Assembly (NCBI RefSeq): GCF_001547935.1
Contig: NZ_AP014636.1
Coordinates: 992,001-1,056,000, forward strand
Direction of reading: 5' to 3'
Length of the DNA: 64,000 nt
From: Vibrio tritonius
Lineage (GTDB): Bacteria; Pseudomonadota; Gammaproteobacteria; Enterobacterales; Vibrionaceae
Positions 36,648 to 45,210 of the stretch are shown here, piece after piece. The notes beneath the pieces were generated by a model, which saw only the letters and a list, made by a program, of their open reading frames with translations, was not told where the DNA came from and did no database searches. Position 1 is the stretch's first letter. Each line of letters opens with the position of its first letter. Position numbers and translations under genes: made by a program.

Positions 36648-37517
36648 TCAAAACATACTATTTTGTTTTTGTGCAAATTGATGATCGGTAACTTTTGTAA
36701 TTATTTTTTCAACTTTCAAACATGTTGGCGTTTGAGTCTGTATTACATCCATTTCGACTAATAGTATATCATTTTTACCGAACCGCTCTTCTCCTTCATC
36801 TACACGGCTTAAGAAATTTTCGTCTGTTATTTCAGCGTAGAAACTTGATTGTCCATCGCTAAACTTCCATTTATTACCATCTTTAAATGACGGTGATTCG
36901 ATAACTAAGCCTGTTTTTATAGTATTCGTAAATAGCGGTTTTTCAAAATCTATCGGTTTAAAATAGTCTGATTCGTTGGCTGACACATGAGCTTCAATCG
37001 CAGATGATGCTGAATTTATTTTAACAGCGTCTAAACCTTTAGATAATGGTTCTCTAATAAAGCAGTCTAATGAATTTGCTGCTTTAGGATCAGCTATGAC
37101 ATTTATTGTTTCTATATGATAAACGTTTGTATCACCACTCTGATTTGTAACACGAACTGACTTATCTATTGTGTTACGCTGAACTTCTTTTGGATGACTA
37201 CCTTGCAGATGAATACAAGCTTTAATACAGTCTGTTGTTAAAGAAATAAGATCACTTGGAGATGCAGAAGAAAACAAAACAGCAGCTCCTAAATTTACAA
37301 CTTGTAACGCAAAATCAATATCAAAAGATTCATTTCGAAAACCAGCGACATCAAAAATCAACTCAGCATCTTTACCATAAGCATGTTTAGTGGCAATTGA
37401 CATAAAGTCATCAATTGCTGATATATACCGAGCAACATCTTTCGCTCGTAGTTGTCCATTAGCTACCTTTTTCCCATGATATTCTAGGGATAACAAATCC
37501 TTTATTTCTATATCCAA
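36648..37517 (-). CDS. unrecognised protein, 289 residues
   Basis: I do not recognise this family. The N-terminal half has a predicted mixed fold (RAKDVARYISAIDDFMSIA near residue 24, then FDIDFALQVVNLGAAVLFSS near residue 64), a middle part with IDKSVRVTNQSGDTNVYHIE near residue 117, and a strand-rich C-terminus that looks like a small barrel (WKFSDGQSSFYAEITDENFL near residue 218). The start is a TTG with GGAG eight bases upstream. AT-rich composition unlike its neighbours, and the nearby disrupted gene and IS, suggest an acquired region. Confidence 0.65.
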   Translation of the reverse strand: MDIEIKDLLSLEYHGKKVANGQLRAKDVARYISAIDDFMSIATKHAYGKDAELIFDVAGFRNESFDIDFALQVVNLGAAVLFSSASPSDLISLTTDCIKACIHLQGSHPKEVQRNTIDKSVRVTNQSGDTNVYHIETINVIADPKAANSLDCFIREPLSKGLDAVKINSASSAIEAHVSANESDYFKPIDFEKPLFTNTIKTGLVIESPSFKDGNKWKFSDGQSSFYAEITDENFLSRVDEGEERFGKNDILLVEMDVIQTQTPTCLKVEKIITKVTDHQFAQKQNSMF

Positions 37518-37656
37518 CGTCTATCTCCGTTGCTAAATAAATTACATTTAAGGCTCGCTTTATCTACACAAAAAGGGAGTAATTCTATGTTAATGAGTTA
37601 GCATAGCGAGTGACACAAAAAACTAGAAAGGATTGGTGTCAGAATGCAGGCGTTTG

Positions 37657-38078
37657 TTATACAAAAGTTACAGGAACTAAAACTATTGATTCAAAATCCT
37701 TAGCTTTCTCTTTGCCTACTGTCTCAATTACATCATCTGAATGACCAATGAACTCTTCAGCATCTGAGATAGTGCTGGTAATATGTTTCCAACTTAATAG
37801 ACAGATTATGTTTGACCGACTATGTGCTACTTCGTTGCGAACAATTTCAAGTCTTTCCAAAAAGGTTTTAAATTTTTTTTTACTAAAACCAAACCGTTTT
37901 AAAAATTCTGGCTCATTTCTAAGAATTTCTTTTTTATCACAAAGCTGAGCACATTCAATAACAGCGAGGTAATCACTACTCCCTCGACGACGTTCTATAA
38001 TTTTTTGTACTTTAGTTTGCCTATTTGCGTTTAAATATTGAAGCCAAGTGTCATTAGGATAGTAGTAACCCCCTCTGG
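37657..38078 (-). pseudogene. 3' part of a CBS-domain gene split by an IS element
   Basis: On the minus strand an open frame runs from the IS edge to the stop at 37657 without needing a start codon: it begins ARGGYYYPNDTWLQYLNANR, continues with a charged helical stretch and LAVIECAQLCDKKEIL, and ends with RLEIVRNEVAHSR and VLVPVTFV. In known CBS proteins a PNDSW...LLDCLQFCDK...LRN-AH segment follows the paired CBS domains, and the upstream part of such a protein lies on the other side of the IS. The RNxxAH sequence resembles a HEPN-type helix. Its own internal TTG start is probably not used. Confidence 0.75.
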
Positions 38079-38111
38079 CAGGATAGTTGTCACTGTTAAA
38101 ATTTAACCAGT

Positions 38112-38633
38112 TTGGGCGTTAAAGAGTGTATTTTGTCTCGTATTTCTGTTGAAAGAAAAGAAGCCATATTAAAAAAGTTACTGCCACCTTATTCCATGTC
38201 TGTCAGCCAATTGGCAAAAGAGGAAGGCATTAGCACGGCAACCCTGTATTATTGGCGTCAACAACTCAGAGAATCAGGAGCCGCCGTGCCTAATAGCCAT
38301 ACATCATCAGAGCAGTGGTCTGCTCAAACCAAGCTTGCTATCGTTGCTGAAACGTACTCGATGACAGAAAATGAACTTAGCAACTATTGTCGAGAAAAAG
38401 GGCTTTACCCCGAACAAGTCGAAGCTTGGCGCTGCGAGTGCATGCACGGTTTTATGTCGAATAAAGAGCGTGAAGCGGACATTAAAAAACAAGCTAAAGC
38501 CGACAAAAATGAAATCAAAGCACTAAAGAAAGAACTACGAATCAAAGAGAAAGCCTTAGCCGAAACCGCTGCCTTGTTGGTTCTTCGAAAAAAGCTGAGA
38601 GCCTTTTACGGGGAAGAGCCAGAGGACGATTGA
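38112..38633 (+). CDS. IS transposase OrfA (helix-turn-helix)
   Basis: A 173-residue DNA-binding transposase subunit with two helix-turn-helix segments: SVSQLAKEEGISTATLYYWR near residue 33 and a second around TENELSNYCREKGLYPEQVE near residue 84. A basic coiled coil (KNEIKALKKELRIKEKALAE) follows near residue 140. The first codon given is TTG and the true start is uncertain. Its stop overlaps the start of OrfB. Confidence 0.85.
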   Translation: MGVKECILSRISVERKEAILKKLLPPYSMSVSQLAKEEGISTATLYYWRQQLRESGAAVPNSHTSSEQWSAQTKLAIVAETYSMTENELSNYCREKGLYPEQVEAWRCECMHGFMSNKEREADIKKQAKADKNEIKALKKELRIKEKALAETAALLVLRKKLRAFYGEEPEDD

Positions 38634-39667
38634 CCTCGACCGAAGAAAGGCAATGCTTAATCGAGCTCATTCATGAAGCGCAGCAAAATGGTAGTCGTTT
38701 AGTCCCGGCCTGCCATGAAGCTCTTATTGATTTACGGACGTATCGTCGTTGGTATCAACAAGGCGAGGTTCAATCCGACAAAAGGAAAACCTGCGCTCGA
38801 CCACGGCCCGCTAATCAATTATCGCAGCAAGAACATGAAGCGATTATTGATGTTTGTAATCGCCCTGAGTACGCGAGCTTACCGCCGACTCAAATTGTTC
38901 CGAGCTTGCTGGATAAGGGCGAATATATTGCTTCAGAGTCGAGTTTTTATCGAGTTCTCAACGCCCATGACCAACTGCATCACCGAGGTCGTCAGCGAAG
39001 AAGGCAGCCGCATGCTAAGCCTAGAAGCTATAAAGCAACAGGTCCAAATCAAGTGTATACATGGGACATTACCTATTTACCGTCAAAGGTAAAAGGACAG
39101 CATTATTACTTGTATGTTATCGAAGACATCTACAGTCGAAAAATCGTTGGTTACGACGTGTACGAGCGAGAGTGTGGTGAATTAGCGTCACAGCTATTAC
39201 AAAGAACTCTGATACGAGAGCAGTGCTTTAATCAGCCTATCGTTCTTCACTCAGACAATGGGGCACCGATGAAGTCACTGACCTTCAAAGCCAAAATGGA
39301 GGAGCTAGGGATTATATCATCGTATAGTCGCCCAAGGGTCAGTGACGATAATCCCTACATTGAGTCCCTGTTTAGAACGGTGAAATACGTACCGACATGG
39401 CCAACAAAGGGCTTTGAGCATCTGAAGTCGAGCCGTAGTTGGGTTGAAACGTTCGTGAGTTGGTACAACACCGAGCACAAACACAGTCAATTAAATTACG
39501 TGACACCTTCGCAGAGACACAATGGGAAGGATAAAGCTATCTTAGCGCACAGGGCTGAAGTGTTACTTGCTGCAAAACAGCGGCATCCAGAGCGCTGGTC
39601 GCGAGATATTAGGAACTGTAAACCCGTTGGAGAGGTTTACTTAAATCCAGAAAAAGAAGCAGCTTAA
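38630..39667 (+). CDS. IS transposase OrfB (DDE integrase core)
   Basis: A 345-residue catalytic subunit. The rve core carries YTWDITYLPSKVKGQHYYLY near residue 143, VLHSDNGAPMKSLTFKAKME near residue 204, and SDDNPYIESLFRTVKY near residue 237, which supply the D, D and E. The start is a TTG overlapping the OrfA stop, consistent with coupled translation. The frame is intact, so the element may still be competent. Confidence 0.9.
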   Translation: MTSTEERQCLIELIHEAQQNGSRLVPACHEALIDLRTYRRWYQQGEVQSDKRKTCARPRPANQLSQQEHEAIIDVCNRPEYASLPPTQIVPSLLDKGEYIASESSFYRVLNAHDQLHHRGRQRRRQPHAKPRSYKATGPNQVYTWDITYLPSKVKGQHYYLYVIEDIYSRKIVGYDVYERECGELASQLLQRTLIREQCFNQPIVLHSDNGAPMKSLTFKAKMEELGIISSYSRPRVSDDNPYIESLFRTVKYVPTWPTKGFEHLKSSRSWVETFVSWYNTEHKHSQLNYVTPSQRHNGKDKAILAHRAEVLLAAKQRHPERWSRDIRNCKPVGEVYLNPEKEAA

Positions 39668-39696
39668 TAAATAAGCAAATGATGACAACTATCTTG

Positions 39697-40192
39697 AAAA
39701 ACACCGGTAATTAATCCAGAAATTTATATGTAACTCAAATAAAGAAACCACACCAAATAAATATGTCCTTGGAATTGGCTTATTCAGATCTGAACGTGTG
39801 ACGATACCCACTATTTGATCATCTCGAGTCACATACTTAAATTCAGTTGTCTCCAAAGTATGGAGTAAATGAACTAAGGAGGTATTTTCATCTATTTTTT
39901 GCTCTTCTTCTATCGCCTTTACATGTTCAGCTACTAAGCCATGATTCAGAGCCTTCCTTTCAATTTGTCCAACAATAACACCATCATCGTTAACAACACA
40001 TGTCACATCAAAATCTCTCGATTCAAGAGCATGTTTAGCGTCGGATGCACTATCAGTATCTTTGCAACAAAGGATTGGTTCAAGCAAAGAAAGTAGCTTT
40101 GCATTTTCAAGGAAAATACTACGTAAGGACTCAAATCTAGTCCCCTGACGTCGATAACCAGTTTGTGGCGACATCCATAGTTGGTAACCCAT
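39697..40192 (-). pseudogene. 5' part of the split CBS-domain gene
   Basis: The frame starts MGYQLWMSPQTGYRRQGTRF and covers a pair of CBS domains: LLEPILCCKDTDSASDAKHA with DFDVTCVVNDDGVIVGQIER, then KIDENTSLVHLLHTLETTEF with YVTRDDQIVGIVTRSDLNKP. It continues as TYLFGVVSLFELHINFWINY and then runs into the IS, which adds a stop at 39689. The rest of the protein is at 37657-38078. CBS pairs usually bind adenosyl ligands; the intact protein may have coupled this to the HEPN-like end. A short ORF with a strong ribosome binding site overlaps its start. Confidence 0.78.
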
Positions 40193-40368
40193 GTAGATAA
40201 ATCCCAATTGTTGTATAACAGTATCTTTACATCAGGAATTGTCTCTATACTATTTTTAAAAATACAGACACCACTCCAGCAACATACTATTCTATATGTC
40301 CTATTCTTGCTTACACTCACAAATTGCAGAACATATCTGCCCAATCTCAATTGCTCAACTAAATTCAT
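40003..40368 (-). CDS. uncertain ORF overlapping the CBS gene start
   Basis: This frame begins MNLVEQLRLGRYVLQF with TTGGAGG just ahead of the ATG, a better site than that of the CBS gene, and covers about 58 residues before it meets the CBS frame, where it becomes a shadow. Either a frameshift separates the real N-terminus from the CBS gene, or it is a short leader ORF, or it is chance. I cannot decide from the sequence alone. Confidence 0.25.
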   Translation of the reverse strand: MNLVEQLRLGRYVLQFVSVSKNRTYRIVCCWSGVCIFKNSIETIPDVKILLYNNWDLSTWVTNYGCRHKLVIDVRGLDLSPYVVFSLKMQSYFLCLNQSFVAKILIVHPTLNMLLNREILM

Positions 40369-40531
40369 AATCCTCCAATAACAAAATCAGATCAAGAATC
40401 GGCTTGGGTAATTATTCAGCAATAGTACAAAAAGAGAAGCGACTCACTCTTTAGTGTTAACCACAATGAAAAATCGCACGCTATCTTTCGTGTCTTTTCC
40501 ACTACAAAAGCGCCCGCTAAAAATTTCCAAT

Positions 40532-40569
40532 AAAAAAGGCCACGCTGATTTATGAAAATCGACGTGGCC
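40532..40569 (-). terminator. intrinsic terminator of the aminotransferase gene
   Basis: On the minus strand GGCCACG and CGTGGCC enclose an inner GATTT/AAATC stem and are followed by six T. It lies 22 bases after the aminotransferase stop. Confidence 0.85.
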
Positions 40570-40591
40570 AATGGCTCGAAGAGAAAAAGGG

Positions 40592-41953
40592 TTAACGTTT
40601 TAAATTAGCAAAAGCGTAGTCGATTGCGTCTGCAATAATATCCGCCTCTTCTTTGGTTAGAGTCAGCATCGGGCTTAAACATAAGGTGTTGTTGTATTTA
40701 CGAAATGAGCGGTTTGTGCGGCCAATCAGCACGCCTTGTTGCTCGCATAGGCCAACCAGTGCCATACATACCGACTCGTCGACTGGCTCTTTGGTGGTAC
40801 GATCATTGACTAACTCCATGCCAATGAAGAGACCTTCACCGCGCACATCGCCAATCAAAGGGTATTTCTCTTGCAGTGCTTGGAGGCGTCCTTTGAGGTA
40901 TTCGCCCATTGCGGCACTGTTTTGCAGCAACTGCTCTTCTTCAATAATGCGTAAGTTTTCTAACGCGGCAGCAGGGCCGGCGGTACAGCCACCAAAGGTA
41001 CTGATATCGCGGAAATAGCTTTCACGCTCTTCCGGTTGGTCGTTGAGTAAATTGAACACCTCTTCGGTAACCACCGTGCACGAAATTGGTGCATAGGCAG
41101 AAGCTAAACCTTTGGCCATAGTGACAATATCTGGTTTAATACCAAAATGTTGATAGCCAAACCATTGACCGGTGCGGCCAATACCACACACCACTTCATC
41201 AATGTGCAGCAAGATATCGTACTTGCGACACAGGGCTTCAATCCCACGGAAATACCCAGCAGGAGGCACAATCACCCCGCCGCCAGCGGTAATGGGTTCA
41301 AGCACCATCGCCCCAATCGTCTCTGGGCCTTCTTTAAGAATGATCTGCTCTACCGCTTCAACCGACAGCTCTGCATAATTATCGGTATCGCCATATTGGC
41401 TGCGGTATTCGCAGCAGTGAGGAATTTCGACAAAACCTGGGGTAAATGGGCCATATTGATTTTTACGTTCTTCCTGACCGCATGAACTCAAACAGGCAAT
41501 GGTGGTGCCGTGATAGTCGCGATCACGGTACAAAATTTTGTGTTTTTTGCCACCGTATTTTTTCTCAGCAATTTGGCGCACCATTTTGTACGCTTTCTCA
41601 TTGGCTTCAGAGCCTGAGTTAGAGTAATAAACTCGGCTCAAGCCCGGCATAAAACTCAGCAGTTTAGCGGCAAATTCCGCAGCAATCGGCGTTGCGCCAG
41701 AGCCCGCGTAGTAGTTCAGTTGCACAAGTTGGTCGCGCACGGCATCAGCGATGCGAGTTCGGCCATAACCGACGTTGACACACCATACGCCACCTGCGAC
41801 GGCATCGAGAAATTTCTCGCCTTGGTCATTCCAAAGGTAGCTACCCTCACCTTTCACAAACATCGGTGCGGTATGGTTCGCGTGTTGCATCATATGATGC
41901 CAAACGTGTTGTTGATCCTTTTCTTTACTTGATGCTATTGATGACAAATCCAT
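40592..41953 (-). CDS. class III (omega) aminotransferase
   Basis: A 453-residue PLP-dependent aminotransferase of the omega-amino acid/taurine:pyruvate group. It has LDAVAGGVWCVNVGYGRTRI near residue 45, VYYSNSGSEANEKAYKMVR near residue 104, YHGTTIACLS near residue 146, HIDEVVCGIGRTGQWFGYQH near residue 243, and the PLP lysine in TMAKGLASAYAPI near residue 274. The start at 41953 has GGAG upstream. It is divergent from a MocR regulator, a common pairing for such enzymes (GabT/GabR, Tpa/TauR). The amino donor cannot be named from the sequence; beta-alanine, taurine and polyamine-derived amines are candidates. Confidence 0.9.
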   Translation of the reverse strand: MDLSSIASSKEKDQQHVWHHMMQHANHTAPMFVKGEGSYLWNDQGEKFLDAVAGGVWCVNVGYGRTRIADAVRDQLVQLNYYAGSGATPIAAEFAAKLLSFMPGLSRVYYSNSGSEANEKAYKMVRQIAEKKYGGKKHKILYRDRDYHGTTIACLSSCGQEERKNQYGPFTPGFVEIPHCCEYRSQYGDTDNYAELSVEAVEQIILKEGPETIGAMVLEPITAGGGVIVPPAGYFRGIEALCRKYDILLHIDEVVCGIGRTGQWFGYQHFGIKPDIVTMAKGLASAYAPISCTVVTEEVFNLLNDQPEERESYFRDISTFGGCTAGPAAALENLRIIEEEQLLQNSAAMGEYLKGRLQALQEKYPLIGDVRGEGLFIGMELVNDRTTKEPVDESVCMALVGLCEQQGVLIGRTNRSFRKYNNTLCLSPMLTLTKEEADIIADAIDYAFANLKR

Positions 41954-42166
41954 TTCGTCATTCTCCAAATTGCTAACGAAGGCAAATTTCACGTTAGAGC
42001 AAATTCTCACCTGCGTTTAGGTCCAGATCTCGGTTTTTTTAGGACCACTTTTATGCTTCATTCCGAATAGGGTTTGCAGCCAAATAGCATATTTCTGAGT
42101 AATTATTCAGAAATGGCACATATCATGCTTTTCTATAAAAAAAATATAAATAAAGAGGAGTAGATT

Positions 42167-43681
42167 TTGAAGAACGATCATTTAATTCACATTCAATTTT
42201 CTCCTGATAGAAGCCTCCAAGAACAGATCAGAGAACATCTACTGGAAAAGATTCATCAAGGGATATTTGCAGACAAAGCTCTACCGTCATGCAGAAAATT
42301 AGCACAAATGCTCAATGTATCGAGAAATACCATAGTATTAGTCTACGAGCGTTTAGTGGATGAGGGATTCTTGGTCTCTCACCAACGCAGTGGTTTTTTT
42401 GCCAACCCCGAAATTGATGCCATAAAAGTCACCACGCTGGCACGAGAAGAAAATGCACCTAAGTGCGTAAGCGACGCACCAATATGGAGCAGAAAGTTCA
42501 AATGTGACTTTTCTGGACAACGTAGCCGCATTAAACTCAACAACTGGCAAGAGTTTCCCTATCCTTTTATCTATGGTCAGCCAGACGAAAGCCTGTTTCC
42601 TGCCAGCCATTGGCGCGAATGTGGCCGCTTAGCGCAGCGTACCAACGTGATTAAAGACTGGCTTGCAGATCACGTTGACGACGACGACCCTATGTTGATC
42701 AAACAGCTACAAACCAACGTTCTTAGCAAACGCGGCATCATTGCCGATAGCGATGAAATTTTGGTAACGATAGGCACGCAAAACTCACTGTTTCTGATTG
42801 CACAGCTGCTAACAGATAGTCATTCAACTGTAGGTATCGAAGAACCCGGCTACCCAGATGCGCGCCACATTTTTTCGACCTTTCATGCCAACATTCAAAG
42901 CTTGCGGATTGACCACGAAGGTGTGTCTATTACCCCTGAGCTCACTCAGTGTGATTACATCTACACCACACCTAGTCATCAAGTCCCCACTAACGTGACA
43001 ATGTCACTTAAACGTCGTCATGAACTGTTAAAAATGGCCGATAAACACGACATTGTGCTTATTGAAGATGACTACGACAGTGAAATCAACATCAATCAAC
43101 AGCCGCATCCATCGCTAAAGAGCTTGGATAAAAATGGCCGCGTGATTTATGTCGGCAGTTTGTCCAAATCGCTATCACCCGGCCTGCGTATCGGCTTTAT
43201 GGTGGCGGATCGCAATATGATTGCCCAAGCGCGTAAGCTGCGCCGTTTGATGTATCGTCATCCACCATCCAATAACCAACGCACCTGCGCGCTGTTTATC
43301 TCTTTAGGCTACTACGATACCTACTTAAGTAAGATTAAACGTGCCTACTGTGAAAAATGGCAAGCACTGCGCCAAGCTCTGGAACGCCATTTACCGGAAT
43401 GCATCACCACTGATACCCTAGGTGGGAGCGCATTTTGGCTGCAAATGCCAGATGGGGTGAGCGGTAAGCAGGTCGCCAAGCTGGCTCGAGAACAAGGTGT
43501 AATTGTAGAAGATGGTGATGTGCTATTTAGACATCCAGAAAATCAACACCATCGCTTTCTGCGCTTAGGGTTTGGTTCAATAAAAGCAGAGAACATCGAA
43601 CCTGGCATTGATATTCTCAGCCAAATCGTACGCTCACTCACATTAACCTCTTGCCAAGAAGCCTTTTGGCGAGACGAATAG
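42167..43681 (+). CDS. MocR-type (GntR-aminotransferase) transcriptional regulator
   Basis: A 504-residue regulator with an N-terminal GntR winged helix (FADKALPSCRKLAQMLNVSR then NTIVLVYERLVDEGFLVSHQ near residue 50) joined to an aminotransferase-fold sensor domain. The PLP-lysine motif is YVGSLSKSLSPGLRIGFMV near residue 327, and IEDDYDSEIN near residue 300 has the pyridine-binding aspartate. It should sense an amino compound and control the divergent aminotransferase gene, and perhaps the ABC importer beyond the RAYT gene. A strong terminator follows directly. Confidence 0.92.
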   Translation: MKNDHLIHIQFSPDRSLQEQIREHLLEKIHQGIFADKALPSCRKLAQMLNVSRNTIVLVYERLVDEGFLVSHQRSGFFANPEIDAIKVTTLAREENAPKCVSDAPIWSRKFKCDFSGQRSRIKLNNWQEFPYPFIYGQPDESLFPASHWRECGRLAQRTNVIKDWLADHVDDDDPMLIKQLQTNVLSKRGIIADSDEILVTIGTQNSLFLIAQLLTDSHSTVGIEEPGYPDARHIFSTFHANIQSLRIDHEGVSITPELTQCDYIYTTPSHQVPTNVTMSLKRRHELLKMADKHDIVLIEDDYDSEININQQPHPSLKSLDKNGRVIYVGSLSKSLSPGLRIGFMVADRNMIAQARKLRRLMYRHPPSNNQRTCALFISLGYYDTYLSKIKRAYCEKWQALRQALERHLPECITTDTLGGSAFWLQMPDGVSGKQVAKLAREQGVIVEDGDVLFRHPENQHHRFLRLGFGSIKAENIEPGIDILSQIVRSLTLTSCQEAFWRDE

Positions 43682-43708
43682 CCCACAGCCAATCCACCAG
43701 CAAACACC

Positions 43709-43739
43709 AAAGAGTAAAGCCACCGCTTTACTCTTTTTT
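43709..43739 (+). terminator. intrinsic terminator after the MocR gene
   Basis: AAAGAGTAAAGC, a 4-base loop and GCTTTACTCTTT followed by T give a 12-bp stem with U-run, 28 bases past the regulator's stop. The REP-like repeats begin two bases later. Confidence 0.9.
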
Positions 43740-43740
43740 G

Positions 43741-43880
43741 GCGGACACACACCTTTTTAGCGGGACACCTTTTTAGCGGGACACTCATCGTTATTCGCTT
43801 GGAGCGCAGTGCTTTTTAAGCAGGACACTCATTCTTATTCATTTGGAACGCGGTGTTATTTAAGCAGGACACTCGCTTTT
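43741..43880. repeat. REP-like repeat cluster upstream of the RAYT gene
   Basis: Five direct units starting GCGGACAC, GCGGGACAC or GCAGGACAC begin at 43741, 43760, 43776, 43820 and 43864. The third and fourth are both 44 bases and about 80% identical (35 of 44 bases), each ending TTTAA or TTTTAA. Reversed, the core is GTGTCC(C/T)GC, or GGTGTGTGTCCGC for the first unit, the inverse of the copies downstream of the transposase gene and of those in cbiA. Confidence 0.8.
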
Positions 43881-44022
43881 ATGAAATTCACATTTGGCTT
43901 GAAAACATGCATAACAGCACCAGTGATTCTTTGAAGCGTCTCGAATAATCGTGGCCTCACTCTTACACTCACTTCAGTTAATCGTCACGCTAAGGCTCTC
44001 TATTTTCTCGGAATCGCAATTT

Positions 44023-44985
44023 ATGACAACCGCCCGATCACAGCTGATTTGCCCCGACATCACGCCTTATTATCACTGCGTGTCTCGCTGTGTGCGTCGC
44101 TCTTATTTATGCGGTGTTGATAGTCTTACCGGAAAATCTTATGAGCATCGCCGCGATTGGATTGAGCAACGCATTCTTTCTCTCGCCTCAGTTTATCTGA
44201 TTCAAATATGCTCTTATGCGGTGATGAGCAATCATTACCATCTCGTTGTTAGTATTGATAAAGAGAGCGCTCTTGCTTTATCGGACTTAGAAGTAGTTGA
44301 ACGCTGGCACGCGGAACATCAACTGCCACCAATTATCCAACGTTGGTTAGCGGGAGAGATAAAATCAGACACAGAAAAAGAAGCGTGCAATCAATTCATT
44401 AGCGAGTGGCGAGAGCGACTTTATTCCCTCAGCTGGTTTATGAGAGAACTTAATTACGGCATTGCCGTGCAAGCTAATAAAGAAGACCAATGCACTGGTC
44501 GCTTTTGGGAAGGGAGATTCAAATCACAAGCACTACTGGATGAAAAAGCACTTCTTTCGGCCATGGCGTATGTCGATTTAAACCCAATTCGAGCCAAAAT
44601 AGCCGACACACCCGAGCAATCCGACTTCACCTCAATAAAAGCACGACTGATGAGTTTAGAGAAAGGGAAAACCACCACACCATCACTCGCCAATTTTACG
44701 GGCTACGAGCATCAAGATAAAACGCAAGGGATCCCTTTTCAGCTCAGTGATTACCTTGAGTTAGTAGATTGGCTTGGTCGACAAATAAGGCCAGATAAAC
44801 CCGGCTATATCGCTGATTCACAACCGAATATACTCGCAAGACTCACACTAACCCAATCTGACTGTTTAGCGCTTTGCACAGAACTAGAGAAAAAGCCTCG
44901 AGTTTGGATTGGCTCCACTCCGCGTTTACATCAAGTAAAAACCGCATTGAATAAGAAACGAATGGTCGCTCTGCATATCGCCTAA
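44023..44985 (+). CDS. REP-associated tyrosine transposase (RAYT), Y1_Tnp family
   Basis: A 320-residue protein of the IS200/IS605-related Y1 transposase superfamily. It begins ICPDITPYYHCVSRCVRRSY, has the HUH-type motif in YAVMSNHYHLVVSIDK near residue 67, WFMRELNYGIAVQANKEDQC near residue 140 with the presumed catalytic tyrosine, then GRFWEGRFKSQALLDEKALL and AMAYVDLNPIRAKIADTPEQ. Such proteins cut single-stranded DNA and are linked to REP repeat spread, usually without being mobile themselves. I start at the ATG at 44023. The gene lies between inverted clusters of GTGTGTCC repeats and separates an amine-metabolism pair from an amino-acid importer. Confidence 0.88.
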   Translation: MTTARSQLICPDITPYYHCVSRCVRRSYLCGVDSLTGKSYEHRRDWIEQRILSLASVYLIQICSYAVMSNHYHLVVSIDKESALALSDLEVVERWHAEHQLPPIIQRWLAGEIKSDTEKEACNQFISEWRERLYSLSWFMRELNYGIAVQANKEDQCTGRFWEGRFKSQALLDEKALLSAMAYVDLNPIRAKIADTPEQSDFTSIKARLMSLEKGKTTTPSLANFTGYEHQDKTQGIPFQLSDYLELVDWLGRQIRPDKPGYIADSQPNILARLTLTQSDCLALCTELEKKPRVWIGSTPRLHQVKTALNKKRMVALHIA

Positions 44986-45153
44986 ATCCCTAACTAAATT
45001 TGTGTAACTCAACACCCATCTTGCCCTTTTCTTTTGAAAAACAAAGCTAACGCGATTTCCACTTTCGCGACTTCAACCTATTCGTCATTCGTGCAAAACA
45101 ATTTGACCCATACCGTAACCAAACCGGTTATTTTGCCTTCTCTCTAACTGGAT

Positions 45154-45199
45154 GGTGTGTGTCCTGCTTAAAAGATGTGTGTCCCGGTTAAAAACCGGG
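45154..45199. repeat. REP-like repeats downstream of the RAYT gene, ending in a hairpin
   Basis: Two direct copies, GGTGTGTGTCCTGCTTAAAA (45154) and GATGTGTGTCCCGGTTAAAA (45174), are in the opposite orientation to the upstream cluster. The second merges with a CCCGGTT-AAA-AACCGGG hairpin at 45183-45199, which may also end transcription of the importer operon that stops at 45211. Confidence 0.75.
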
Positions 45200-45210
45200 T
45201 CACTGGTTGG

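Larger units (their letters stand above)
38079..39696 (+). mobile_element. IS3-type insertion sequence inside a CBS-domain gene
   Basis: The ends carry inverted CAGGATAGTTGTCA (38079) and, reversed, CAAGATAGTTGTCA (39696), enclosing two overlapping plus-strand frames. The exact ends may extend a few bases to TG/CA dinucleotides. No convincing target duplication is seen, so an adjacent deletion or older event is possible. Confidence 0.8.

Noticed and set aside
37649..37662. Integron attC-like TATAACAAACGCC at the end of the CBS fragment (minus strand)
   Set aside because: The first arm resembles a vibrio cassette site, but no complementary arm or GTTRRRY core follows in the next 130 bases, and the neighbouring genes lack attC sites.
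39697..39703. Extending the second IS to a TG...CA end and a target duplication
   Set aside because: TG dinucleotides exist at both sides a few bases out, but the inverted repeats are then out of register and flanking bases do not match, so the more conservative ends were kept.
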